Source of the DNA: Hellea sp039977295
Lineage (GTDB): Bacteria > Pseudomonadota > Alphaproteobacteria > Caulobacterales > Maricaulaceae
Length of the DNA: 64,000 bases
Assembly: GCA_039977295.1 (NCBI GenBank)
Contig: JBDWDN010000012.1
Coordinates: 186,001 to 250,000, forward strand
Direction: 5' to 3'
Part shown: piece by piece, positions 40,802-50,004 of the stretch
Layout: every line of letters starts with the position of its first letter
How positions within the stretch are numbered: the stretch's first letter is position 1
Translations under genes and position numbers: made by a program
The notes under the pieces: generated by a model
Database searches by the model: none
Told to the model about the DNA's origin: nothing
The model's input: the letters and a program-made list of their open reading frames with translations, nothing else

Positions 40802-43800
40802 ATGTCTGACTCAATCGTAAAAGGCGATTTCGTTATCGCTTCAACACAGTCTCTATTAAAGCGAACATTACTTTTGGGGGTCGGTTTATCTACCTTAGCA
40901 ATGTCAAGCGTTGCAGTGGCTCAGGATAATGTAGATGACGAAGTTGTTGTGACTGGGTCGCGCCAAGTTATTCAAGACGCAATCGCACTTAAGCGTCAAA
41001 ACACGCAAATCGTTGATGGCCTTTCGGCTGACGAAATTGGCGACATTCCAGCGCTTTCTATTGGTGAGGCTCTTGAGAGCATTACTGGCGTGGCGTCACA
41101 CCGTGAAAATGGCGGCGCGACTGAAGTCTCAGTTCGGGGGCTAGGGCCTTATTTGTCTTCTACTGTAGTCAATGGCCGCGTCGCGACGAATGGATCGGGT
41201 GATCGCTCAGTGAACTTCTCGCAATTTCCGTCGGAATTGATGAATAAGTTAGAAGTTTTTAAAACGCAAAGTGCTGCTCAGATTGAAGGCGGCGTTGCGG
41301 GGCAAATTAATCTCGAGACGATCAAGCCGCTCGATTATGGCAAGAAAAGAATGCAGTTTGAGATTAAGGGTAACGTTAATCCAGACCAGCTAAATCAGGA
41401 TGATACTGAGGCGGGCGATATTGGATATCGCGCAACAGGCAGCTATACAGATCAATTTGAGGTCGGAGCGGGCGATATTGGTTTTTCAATCGGTTTCCAA
41501 CGCAGTGATATTTCACAGCCAGAAGCTGAAGCGCGTTCAACAGGGCCAACGAGTAACTCACGTCCGGCTTGTTTGATTTCGAATGGCTTAGCGAGTTTTA
41601 TCGAGCCGCAATCCTTGGGGACAGCGACTGGATTTTCTAATAATCCAGAAACTAGACGTCGTGGAGATGATGATTGTGATGATGTAAACGTAGAAGGCTT
41701 TGACTTATCAGATACAAGCGGAAGCGCAAATCCTACGGCGGCAGAATTAGCGGGCTTCAGAAATGGAAGTGGTTCTCGAGTCGAAGGGGCAGATACAACA
41801 ATTAACCCAGCTACGGGCGTTGCGAATGACTTTGGTGTTCCATTCGCATTTGCGCCATCGCAGCGTCATTTTCGCCAAAATGACACGCGCGATCAACGTG
41901 ATGCCTTGTTTGGAGCTATACAGTTTCAGCCAAGCGACAGGCTTGATATCAACCTAGATGTACAGTGGTCTGAACGGACACAGTCTGAGCAGCGCAACGA
42001 TCTGACTTTTAATGGCGGACGGCGCAACGATACTAGCTTAAATGTTATAAGCGCCGATGGAACGACGTCTTCGACCACAACGCTTAACTCAATGGTTGTA
42101 ACGCCGCTAGGCGGAATTACGCGATCGATCACTGATAACTCAATTGAAGTTCAAGGGGGCGATTACGAACGTAAGGAAACTTATCTTGGCGGCGGCTTGA
42201 ATGTCGATTATCAACTGAATGATCGCCTCTCTGTGGAGGCTGACATTGCTTATTCTAAGACAGAGCGTAATGAACGTGCATTTGAATTCCGCATACAGTC
42301 TAATCAATCTCCTGTCATTGAATTTGATCAACGAAATAGCGGTGTGCCTATTTATACATTGCACAGCGAACAATTCGACGTAAACGATCCTTCGAACTAT
42401 GTTGATCGCTTACGTGTTCGTATCGACAATGACGTGGAGCGTACAGATGAAGTTATTTCTGGGCGTTTAGACTTTAATTATGAGCTTAGCGGTAGCAGTT
42501 TCTTAACTAACCTTGAAGCGGGCGTGCGATATGGTGAGCGCAATTACCTGAGTTTAGGTGGCGGCATTGATGCAAATAACCCTTATAATCGGTTAACGGG
42601 CCGAACGACTTTTGAAATTGAAGATAACCGAGATCTCGAAATTCAAAGTCAGCAAGTTTTCGATTCTTCAGGTGATCTAGCCGATACATATATCGGGTTT
42701 ATCGGTCAGGTGAATGATACTTGCTACGCGGGCAGCACTCCAGAGGAGAACTTCCTTAGTAGTCAGCGCAGTCAAGATATTGTCACAAACAGATTTTTTG
42801 ACAGTAGCGGAAATCTTCAAAACATTGGCACGAATACATGGGCCACTTTTGATGCGCGTTGTGTCGCTGAAACAGGCGTTAACCTCATTAACAGCATCAA
42901 TGATGGTATTAATGCAGCTCTACAGAATTCAGGTATAAATGATCTGCCTAATGATCCGACGGCACCGCTCGCTTTGTTGGATCTTGGAATCCCTGAATTA
43001 ATCGAAGAGCGTGACAATACTGTAGATGTGCAAGAAGATATTTCCGCAGCTTATCTCATGGCGAATTACGAAAGCACATTTGAAGGATTGCCTATTTCAG
43101 GTAATTTCGGAGCCCGCTTGGTTCAAACTGACGTCACAGCGACAGGTTATCGTGAGGCTATTTCAATTAGTGGTGACGCTACTAATGGATTTTCATTGGT
43201 TCGGCCAGATTATACTAATCCAGGGGCTGTTCAGCAACTCATAGAAAAGCATAGCTACACAAGAGTTCTTCCTAGCGCGAACCTGATTGTCGAAGTCGCA
43301 GAAGACAAGCTAGTTCGCTTGGGCGTATTCCGTTCAATGTCTCGGGCTGATCCGCAAGATCTTGGGTTTGCCCGGATATTCCGTACGAATATTGATGAGG
43401 ATGGAAGTGAAACGGCGCCGACGATTGACGATGTTATCGGTTCAATTTCGGCTGTAGGTAATCCAAAATATGATCCTCTTATGTCATGGAATTATGACGC
43501 AAGTGTCGAATGGTATCCAAATGCCGACTCTATTCTGGCTGTTGGGGCGTATTACAAATCATTCCAAGGTGGATTTGAGACAGTTATCCAGCCTGAAACG
43601 TTCGATTTCAACGGGCAAACAGTTACGCGTGACGTGACTACGACGCAAACAAGTGATCAAACGAGTAGTCTTTTCGGTATTGAGGTCACGGCGTCGCATG
43701 GTTTCACCTATCTTCCGGGGCTGCTTAGCGGGCTTGGCGCGAAAATCAGTTATAATTATGTAGATTCTGATTTCGAGTTCCAAGATAGCCGTTATGGCGA

Positions 43801-44188
43801 CGCCTTCACCCGCTTAGCAGATGGATCTCTCGTGCAAACCAATCAAGGTATTATCGCTCCAGCTGGCCTGCCGGGTCTATCGAAGAATACCGTATCTGCT
43901 CAAGTCTATTATGGAATTGGTGGTCTCGACCTCGCTGTAAATTATAAGTACCGCGATGATTACTTCCAGCCCTTTACCTCAGACGGAACCCGTATCCGTT
44001 ATGTCGGAGAGGTTGGTGTATGGGAGGCGCGTGCTTCATATAAAATCAACGATACTTTCCGAGTTTCAGCTGAAGCTATTAACCTCTTTAGCGAGCCAAA
44101 AGAGCAATTCGCTTTCGTGAGAGATGATCGCTACGAAGTGAATGATTACGGCCCGCGTATTTTCTTTGGACTTCGCGGACGCTTCTAG
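40802..44188 (+). CDS. TonB-dependent receptor 1 of the alginate locus
   Basis: A 1128-residue outer-membrane receptor. A signal peptide spans about residues 20-40 (LLLGVGLSTLAMSSVAVAQ) after an extended N-region. The plug domain follows (VVVTGSRQVIQDAIALKRQ ... SIGEALESITGV), then the long beta-barrel ending in the outer-membrane signature RIFFGLRGRF. It probably imports oligo-alginate produced by the surface lyases. The long barrel insertions are typical of carbohydrate receptors. It has its own operator, promoter and terminator. Its signal peptide resembles that of the second receptor. Confidence 0.92.
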   Translation: MSDSIVKGDFVIASTQSLLKRTLLLGVGLSTLAMSSVAVAQDNVDDEVVVTGSRQVIQDAIALKRQNTQIVDGLSADEIGDIPALSIGEALESITGVASHRENGGATEVSVRGLGPYLSSTVVNGRVATNGSGDRSVNFSQFPSELMNKLEVFKTQSAAQIEGGVAGQINLETIKPLDYGKKRMQFEIKGNVNPDQLNQDDTEAGDIGYRATGSYTDQFEVGAGDIGFSIGFQRSDISQPEAEARSTGPTSNSRPACLISNGLASFIEPQSLGTATGFSNNPETRRRGDDDCDDVNVEGFDLSDTSGSANPTAAELAGFRNGSGSRVEGADTTINPATGVANDFGVPFAFAPSQRHFRQNDTRDQRDALFGAIQFQPSDRLDINLDVQWSERTQSEQRNDLTFNGGRRNDTSLNVISADGTTSSTTTLNSMVVTPLGGITRSITDNSIEVQGGDYERKETYLGGGLNVDYQLNDRLSVEADIAYSKTERNERAFEFRIQSNQSPVIEFDQRNSGVPIYTLHSEQFDVNDPSNYVDRLRVRIDNDVERTDEVISGRLDFNYELSGSSFLTNLEAGVRYGERNYLSLGGGIDANNPYNRLTGRTTFEIEDNRDLEIQSQQVFDSSGDLADTYIGFIGQVNDTCYAGSTPEENFLSSQRSQDIVTNRFFDSSGNLQNIGTNTWATFDARCVAETGVNLINSINDGINAALQNSGINDLPNDPTAPLALLDLGIPELIEERDNTVDVQEDISAAYLMANYESTFEGLPISGNFGARLVQTDVTATGYREAISISGDATNGFSLVRPDYTNPGAVQQLIEKHSYTRVLPSANLIVEVAEDKLVRLGVFRSMSRADPQDLGFARIFRTNIDEDGSETAPTIDDVIGSISAVGNPKYDPLMSWNYDASVEWYPNADSILAVGAYYKSFQGGFETVIQPETFDFNGQTVTRDVTTTQTSDQTSSLFGIEVTASHGFTYLPGLLSGLGAKISYNYVDSDFEFQDSRYGDAFTRLADGSLVQTNQGIIAPAGLPGLSKNTVSAQVYYGIGGLDLAVNYKYRDDYFQPFTSDGTRIRYVGEVGVWEARASYKINDTFRVSAEAINLFSEPKEQFAFVRDDRYEVNDYGPRIFFGLRGRF

Positions 44189-44215
44189 AGGCTGGATTTT
44201 GTTAATCCCTAACTT

Positions 44216-44251
44216 AACGCGGTTTCCTTGAAGGGATGCCGCGTTTTTTTT
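44216..44251 (+). terminator. Intrinsic terminator of TonB receptor 1
   Basis: A 7-bp stem AACGCGG/CCGCGTT followed by a run of T (to 44251), 28 nt past the stop codon. Confidence 0.85.
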
Positions 44252-44254
44252 GAA

Positions 44255-44301
44255 ATTGGTATGGACAAAGCAAGGGAAATTCCCCTATTGGTATAGACAA
44301 G
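44255..44301 (+). promoter_or_regulatory. Direct repeat of half-operators before the GntR gene
   Basis: ATTGGTATGGACAA (44255) and ATTGGTATAGACAA (44287) are near-identical direct repeats 32 bp apart, ending 12 nt before the start of the regulator. They contain the TTGGT half-site seen at the other operators of the locus and suggest autoregulation. Confidence 0.55.
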
Positions 44302-44313
44302 TAAAGGGACGAA

Positions 44314-45060
44314 ATGGCTGATCAACGATTATATCACAAAGTTGCCAATCAAATATTGGAGTTAATTGACTCGGGTGTTTTTCCACCTGGCAGCCGCCTA
44401 CCCGGGGAACGTGATTTAGCGGAGAAATTCGGTGTTAGCCGCGTTTCCATTCGAGAGGCCGAAATTGCTCTGCAGGCTCAAGGCCGGCTTGAAATCAAAG
44501 TAGGGTCTGGGGCTTATGTCCTTGATGGCAGTGATATGCCTCTGAACGGCCTACCCAAAGTTGGGCCTTTTGAGCTGACCGAAGCAAGGGCGCTTTTTGA
44601 AGCCGAGTCAGCCGCCCTAGCGGCGCCGATTATCACTCCTGAAACCATAGCGGAATTAGAAGGTTATATCGCGATTATGTCCGGGAAGGTCAAAGCTGAG
44701 ATGTCAGCTGATGACGCCGATGCTGCTTTTCACAATGCGATTGCGCGGTCTACGAATAATCACGCTATTATGTTTGTCATCGACTCCATGTGGGCAATGC
44801 GGACCGAAGCTGCGCAGCTTCAGAAAGTTTATAAAAACGTGTGTGACAAAGATACAAGTCACCGAGAAGATGAGCATCAAGCCATACTTGATGCCTTGAA
44901 AAACAGAGACTCCTCCGCTGCCCGCATAGCGATGCGGGCTCATTTTACGCGCATGATCGAAGCGCTTTTAGAGGCCTCAGAAGAAGAGGCCTATCAAGAA
45001 GTTAAGCGTAAGGCCTCTGAAAGCCGTTCTCGCTTTCTTTTGACCAAGCAGCTTAACTAA
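44314..45060 (+). CDS. FadR-subfamily GntR regulator of the alginate locus
   Basis: A 248-residue repressor-type protein. The winged HTH occupies residues 1-70 (SRLPGERDLAEKFGVSRVSIREAEIALQAQGRLEIKVGSGAYVL). The all-helical FCD effector domain follows with candidate metal ligands in DAAFHNAIA, HREDEHQAIL and MRAHFTR. FadR-family proteins bind TGGT-N3-ACCA palindromes, and such sites precede both TonB receptors. A likely effector is KDG, DEH or another uronate intermediate. It has half-site repeats in its own promoter region. Confidence 0.9.
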   Translation: MADQRLYHKVANQILELIDSGVFPPGSRLPGERDLAEKFGVSRVSIREAEIALQAQGRLEIKVGSGAYVLDGSDMPLNGLPKVGPFELTEARALFEAESAALAAPIITPETIAELEGYIAIMSGKVKAEMSADDADAAFHNAIARSTNNHAIMFVIDSMWAMRTEAAQLQKVYKNVCDKDTSHREDEHQAILDALKNRDSSAARIAMRAHFTRMIEALLEASEEEAYQEVKRKASESRSRFLLTKQLN

Positions 45061-45066
45061 GTAGCT

Positions 45067-45090
45067 ATACCAATGTTATTAAATTGGTAT
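45067..45090. promoter_or_regulatory. Inverted repeat operator upstream of the PL6 gene
   Basis: ATACCAAT (45067-45074) and ATTGGTAT (45083-45090) form an 8-bp inverted repeat with an 8-nt spacer. The half-sites face outwards compared with the receptor palindromes. It lies just upstream of the promoter element at 45097. Confidence 0.55.
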
Positions 45091-45096
45091 GATATA

Positions 45097-45129
45097 TTGG
45101 TTGACAATTTACTCTAACTTCCTGATATT
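45097..45129 (+). promoter_or_regulatory. Promoter of the alginate lyase operon
   Basis: TTGGTTGACA (45097-45106) includes the -35 TTGACA; GATATT at 45124-45129 is a -10 candidate at 17 nt spacing. The start codon of the PL6 gene follows about 40 nt downstream. Confidence 0.6.
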
Positions 45130-45167
45130 CCGCCTACTACAAAAATAAAGTGGAATCGGGGAACTTA

Positions 45168-47441
45168 GTGATCGCACCGTCAAAAAGTTTTAAGGTGAAT
45201 GGTTTAGCCATAAAGGCTCTGCCATTGGCCCTGAGTATGCTGCTGTCCGCTTGTTCTGGGGCTGCTGATAGCGCTCTTATTAAAAACCAAGATGAATTCA
45301 ATGAAGCTGTGAAAAACGCCAAGCCAGGTGATGTCATAACGCTGGCGAATGGTACATGGGAAGACTTTGAAATCTTGTTCACGGGGACGGGTGAAGAAGA
45401 CAAGCCAATCACGCTTACGGCGGAGACTAAAGGCAAAGTTATTCTTTCAGGTCAGTCCAACCTTCGTCTCGGCGGCGAATATCTTGAAGTTTCTGGCTTG
45501 GTTTTCAAAGATGGTTATACGCCGACGAAAGAAGTCATTTCTTTCCGCCAGAATAAAGAAAACCTCGCCCATAATTCCCGCGTCACTGAAGTTGTCATTG
45601 ATAACTACAATCAGCCTGAGCGTTATGAGGTTGATTTTTGGGTCATGATGTATGGTAAGAATAACCGCTTTGATCACAACCATCTTGTGGGGAAGCGCAA
45701 TAAAGGCGTGACCATGGCGGTGCGAATGAATACCGAAGAAAGCCGCGAGAATTATCACCGGATTGATCATAATTATTTTGGCCCAAGACCTATATTAGGG
45801 TCTAATGGCGGCGAAACTCTGCGTATAGGTACTAGCCATTATTCACGTTCAAATTCTTACACGACTGTTGAGAATAATTACTTTGACCGCTGCGACGGCG
45901 AGCTTGAGATAATCTCGAGTAAGTCTGGTAAAAATAAAATCCTCAATAATACCTTCTTTGAGTCTCGCGGAACGCTGACCATGCGTCATGGGAATAATAC
46001 GCTGGTTGAGGGAAATGTCTTTTTTGGAAATGATGTTGATCATACAGGCGGCATACGGGTGATTAATGCGGGCCAAACGGTTCGTAATAATTACATGGAG
46101 GGCCTGAAGGGCACGCGTTTTGGCGGCGCATTGGTGGTCATGAACGGCGTCCCGAATGGGCCGATAAATCGTTATGACCCCGTTATTGGCGCGCTCATTG
46201 AAAATAATAGCCTCATCAATAGCGATAATGTCCAGCTTGGCGCTGGTAGTGATGAAGAGCGCAGCGGGCCGCCTAGCGATAGCCGCTTCGAGAGTAATCT
46301 GATTTATAATGATGATGGCCGCGATGTGTTCACGGTTTATGACGATATGTCTGGGATTGATTTCAAAAGTAACATTTTGGGATCCATGGACCCGCCAGAC
46401 TTCACAGAGGGTTTTTCGCGTGCCTCCTTAGAAATGAGCAGGGCTGATAACGGGCTGCTCTATCCGCAGTCAGATAGGGCTGAGGGCGCAAGCCGGGATC
46501 TGTCGGTGACAACTAAAGATATGACCGGGGTGTCATGGTTTCCTAAAACCGAGCCCGTAGTCCAGTTTCAATCAGGAAAAACCATTACGGTCACGTCTGA
46601 TGAGGGGGCTTTGTTTTCCGCCGTTCAATCAGCGGAGGCTGGCGACATAATCTCATTGCGCCCGGGAAACTATGTCGTCGGAAAGTTTCTAAAGTTAGAT
46701 AAGCCGCTCACCTTTAAAGCTGAGGGTAAGGTTAATTTAAGTTTCGAGCGCTCCGCCTTGTTTGAAATTCTTGACGGCGGAAGTTTGCAGATTATCGGCG
46801 TGGATATTTCCGGCAAGGATGCGCCAGATTACAAGGGAAATGCGGTTATCAGAACCTCGCCTTATGCTATGCTTCAAAATTACCGCCTCGAAGTTCTGGA
46901 TGCGACCTTCTCTGATCTTGATGTCAATCAATCCTTTAATGTGATTGCTGCCGCCAAGGGAACCTTTGCAGATAATATCTTGATCAAGAACTCAAGCTTT
47001 GAGACTGTCTCTGGCGCCATTTTAAAGCTCGATACCGAAAATGATGATTACGGTATTTATAATGCGGAGTATCTAACGATTGAAAACTCTAGCTTCAAAG
47101 ATGTTGAGGGCGCATTGGTTGATTATTACCGCGGCGGCCGAGATGAGAGCACATTCGGCCCGCATTTTAACATGACAGACTCAAAACTTACCAATGTCGG
47201 CGCAGGGAAGCGTAATAAATCGAAGGCTTCCATTCATCTGCATGGTGTCCAAGTCACCAATATGTCCGGAAACACCTTTAAGAATAATGAGCCGTTTCTC
47301 ATCACCCATACTGTCAGTGAGCCAAAGACGAAGATATTTAAGAACAGTTTTGTAGAGACATTCGCGCCGCGGGTCGTCGAACTCAACAGCGGTTTGCCGC
47401 CAACGGCGATGATAACAGATAATGAAGGCTTAACCCCGTGA
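45168..47441 (+). CDS. PL6 family alginate lyase, lipoprotein
   Basis: A 757-residue two-part parallel beta-helix enzyme that cleaves alginate by beta-elimination. The lipoprotein signal LALSMLLSAC ends in a lipobox. The first beta-helix (about residues 40-400) carries the PL6 catalytic pair: Lys in ISSKSGKNKILNN and Arg in TLTMRHGNN. A second beta-helix domain follows (about 470-757), as in the longer PL6 enzymes. GTG 45168 is preferred because GGGGA lies 6-10 nt upstream; a GTG at 45150 is possible. It should act at the cell envelope. It overlaps the PL17 start and begins the operon. Confidence 0.9.
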   Translation: MIAPSKSFKVNGLAIKALPLALSMLLSACSGAADSALIKNQDEFNEAVKNAKPGDVITLANGTWEDFEILFTGTGEEDKPITLTAETKGKVILSGQSNLRLGGEYLEVSGLVFKDGYTPTKEVISFRQNKENLAHNSRVTEVVIDNYNQPERYEVDFWVMMYGKNNRFDHNHLVGKRNKGVTMAVRMNTEESRENYHRIDHNYFGPRPILGSNGGETLRIGTSHYSRSNSYTTVENNYFDRCDGELEIISSKSGKNKILNNTFFESRGTLTMRHGNNTLVEGNVFFGNDVDHTGGIRVINAGQTVRNNYMEGLKGTRFGGALVVMNGVPNGPINRYDPVIGALIENNSLINSDNVQLGAGSDEERSGPPSDSRFESNLIYNDDGRDVFTVYDDMSGIDFKSNILGSMDPPDFTEGFSRASLEMSRADNGLLYPQSDRAEGASRDLSVTTKDMTGVSWFPKTEPVVQFQSGKTITVTSDEGALFSAVQSAEAGDIISLRPGNYVVGKFLKLDKPLTFKAEGKVNLSFERSALFEILDGGSLQIIGVDISGKDAPDYKGNAVIRTSPYAMLQNYRLEVLDATFSDLDVNQSFNVIAAAKGTFADNILIKNSSFETVSGAILKLDTENDDYGIYNAEYLTIENSSFKDVEGALVDYYRGGRDESTFGPHFNMTDSKLTNVGAGKRNKSKASIHLHGVQVTNMSGNTFKNNEPFLITHTVSEPKTKIFKNSFVETFAPRVVELNSGLPPTAMITDNEGLTP

Positions 47442-49627
47442 TGCATCTTACAAAGTATATCGCAACGATCCTGGCTGTAGGGGGGCTTATGTCGGCTTGC
47501 CAGCAAGCCGGTCCGGAGGCCGCGCAAGGAATGGCGCAGTCTGCGAAAAAAACCGCGAGCGGTTTTGACGTCACTTTAGCGAAGGCTAAATCCGAGCTTG
47601 AGATGCAAATGGATCTACCAATTGTTGTGCCAGTGCCCAAGGACCCAGGCGGCGGATATACCCATGAAAAACACAAGGCTAATGCCACGCTTATTTATAA
47701 TGCGGGACAAATTTATAAGCTAACGGGCGAAGAGAAATATGCGGAACTAGCAGGGAAATTACTCCTCGCCTATGCTGATGTATATCCTGAATGGGAACTA
47801 CATCCTGCTAAGAAAGAACAATCTCCAGGCCGTATGTTTTGGCAAAACCTGAATGAGAGCATGTTTCTGCTAAACGTCTCGCAAAGCTATGGCGCGATAA
47901 AATCCACCTTGAGTCAAGAGCAGCGTGAAAAGATAGAAAAAGATTTGCTGCGAAATATGGCTGACTTCTTGTCAGGCGGCTCCCCCGAGACTTTCAATAA
48001 GGTTCATAATCACGGCACATGGGCGACAGCGGCCGTTGGCCTGACAGGCTATGCAATCGGTGATGAAGATTATGTCGAGCAAGCTTTGATGGGGTTAGAT
48101 AAATCGGGTGAGGCTGGGTTCCTTAAACAAATGGATGTCCTGTTTTCACCTGACGGGTATTACAATGAGGGGCCTTATTATCAGCGCTTTGCGCTTATGC
48201 CCTTTGTTATATTTGCGCAGGCCGTGCAGAAGAATAATCCCGAGCGCAAAATTTTTGAAAAGCGCGACGGTATTTTGAAAAAAGCGATATATACGACGAT
48301 ACAGCAAAATTATGGCGGGCTATTTTTTCCGATAAATGACGCAATCAAAGATAAAGGCATCGCGACGAGAGAATTGGTTCACGGCGTAGCTATCGCCTAT
48401 GAATTGACAGGCGATAAAGGTCTTCTTGCGGTCGGCGAGGCGCAAGGGCGTTTCATGCTAACCCCAGAAAGCCGCAAGCTGGCAGAAGATATCGCCGCAG
48501 GAAAAACCCAAGCTTTCGACTATAAAACCATGCGCCTTGGGGACGGCGTTGACGGCACAGAAGGCGCGCTTGATATTATTCGCGCCTCGAAAGATCCAAA
48601 TGATTTGGTTCTTGTCGCCAAGAATACATCCCAGGGCTTAGGGCATGGGCATTTCGATAAGCTAGGCTTCTTGCTTTATGATGCAGGTTCAGAAATTTTG
48701 CGCGATTACGGCGCGGCGCGGTTCTTAAATATTGAAGCCAAATATGGCGGTCATTATCTGGCTGAGAATAATAAATTCGCCAAGCAAACGATTGCGCATA
48801 ATGCTCTGGTCATCGATGAGACAAGTCATTTCGGTGGTGACGTCACGATTGGAAACGCGAATGCTCCGGAACTTGGTCCTTTCGTTAATGAAGGTAACCT
48901 AAAGATAACGTCGGCAAGCATTGAGACCGCCTATGAGGGTGTTTCAATGGACCGGACTATGGCCATGATAACGGATACCGCATTTCCGCGCGCCATAGTG
49001 GTTGATTTAATTGAAGCTCATTCGGAAAACACGCATCAATATGATTTGCCATTTTACTATAATGGGCAATTGACTGAAACCAACTTTGACCTCCAGGCTT
49101 ATACGACATCGCGTAAGCCGTTGGGCGCCGCAAATGGGTATCAATATTTGTGGGATGTTGGACGCGGGAAAGCTGTCGATGGTCAATCCCAAATTACATG
49201 GTTGCTGGATAGCACATTTTATTCTGTAACCTCTTCTGTCCCGCAGGGCGCCGAAATTATCTTCGCTGAGATCGGCGCGAATGACCCCAATTTCAACTTA
49301 CGCCGGGAGCCTGCATTTATCTTGCGCTCAGGCAGCAATGACGGCGTTTCCTTTGTATCAGTCATTGAACCTCATGGTGAATATAATGGTACAGTGGAAT
49401 ACACGCTAAATAGTCATTCAAATATAAAAGCGGTCCGTCATTTTGAGAGCGGCGCGAATGAATATATTCAGATCGAAACCAAAGACGGTCAGCAGGTCGG
49501 TCTTGCCATTGCAGGCGATATGGACGGGAAATTAAATCACACAATGAGCGTGGACGGCGTCGATCTTTCATGGACCGGGCCTTATAAGTTGTTTCACTCT
49601 CAACATCACATCAGCGGAGCCAAATAA
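47441..49627 (+). CDS. PL17 family oligo-alginate lyase, lipoprotein
   Basis: A 728-residue exo-type lyase releasing unsaturated monomers from alginate oligomers. It has a lipobox (LMSAC), an N-terminal (alpha/alpha) toroid with FNKVHNHGTWATAA and GPYYQRFAL, and a C-terminal heparinase II/III-like beta-domain with GLGHGHFDKLGFLLYD. These give the Asn/His/Tyr/His active-site set of PL17. Probable start is the ATG overlapping the PL6 stop (TGATG); a GTG 3 nt earlier is equivalent. It would work in the periplasm on products of PL6 and PL7, and its product is passed to KdgF. Confidence 0.9.
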   Translation: MHLTKYIATILAVGGLMSACQQAGPEAAQGMAQSAKKTASGFDVTLAKAKSELEMQMDLPIVVPVPKDPGGGYTHEKHKANATLIYNAGQIYKLTGEEKYAELAGKLLLAYADVYPEWELHPAKKEQSPGRMFWQNLNESMFLLNVSQSYGAIKSTLSQEQREKIEKDLLRNMADFLSGGSPETFNKVHNHGTWATAAVGLTGYAIGDEDYVEQALMGLDKSGEAGFLKQMDVLFSPDGYYNEGPYYQRFALMPFVIFAQAVQKNNPERKIFEKRDGILKKAIYTTIQQNYGGLFFPINDAIKDKGIATRELVHGVAIAYELTGDKGLLAVGEAQGRFMLTPESRKLAEDIAAGKTQAFDYKTMRLGDGVDGTEGALDIIRASKDPNDLVLVAKNTSQGLGHGHFDKLGFLLYDAGSEILRDYGAARFLNIEAKYGGHYLAENNKFAKQTIAHNALVIDETSHFGGDVTIGNANAPELGPFVNEGNLKITSASIETAYEGVSMDRTMAMITDTAFPRAIVVDLIEAHSENTHQYDLPFYYNGQLTETNFDLQAYTTSRKPLGAANGYQYLWDVGRGKAVDGQSQITWLLDSTFYSVTSSVPQGAEIIFAEIGANDPNFNLRREPAFILRSGSNDGVSFVSVIEPHGEYNGTVEYTLNSHSNIKAVRHFESGANEYIQIETKDGQQVGLAIAGDMDGKLNHTMSVDGVDLSWTGPYKLFHSQHHISGAK

Positions 49628-49629
49628 TC

Positions 49630-50004
49630 ATGCAAAGTTCTAATTTTGTCTTTGACAGGGATGTTCCTAAAGAAGACGTCGATCCAGGTATTAAACGCCA
49701 AATTCTGAGTCACAGTGATGATATCATGTTGGTTAAGGCGACATTTGAAACTGGCGCTGAAGGCTATATGCACGAGCATTACCACAGCCAGATTGCCTAT
49801 GTGGAAAGCGGCGTTTTTGATGTCACTGTGGACGGTGAGACAAAGCGATTAAAGGCGGGCGATAGTTTTTTAATGACGCCGCACGTCATGCATGGTGCTA
49901 TTTGCATCGAAGCCGGCGTATTGCTCGATATGTTTTCGCCTATCCGCGAAGACTTTTTTGAAAATTATTATAAAGGCGAAAAGCCTGCGGAGAAAACATC
50001 ATGA
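49630..50004 (+). CDS. kdgF: KdgF-type cupin, unsaturated uronate to DEH
   Basis: A 124-residue single-domain cupin. Metal ligands are in MHEHYHSQIAY and the later TPHVMHG. KdgF proteins speed the opening of 4,5-unsaturated uronate monomers to 4-deoxy-L-erythro-5-hexoseulose uronate (DEH). It follows the PL17 gene by 2 nt and overlaps the MFS transporter start by 4 nt, the expected place between monomer release and uptake. Confidence 0.88.
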   Translation: MQSSNFVFDRDVPKEDVDPGIKRQILSHSDDIMLVKATFETGAEGYMHEHYHSQIAYVESGVFDVTVDGETKRLKAGDSFLMTPHVMHGAICIEAGVLLDMFSPIREDFFENYYKGEKPAEKTS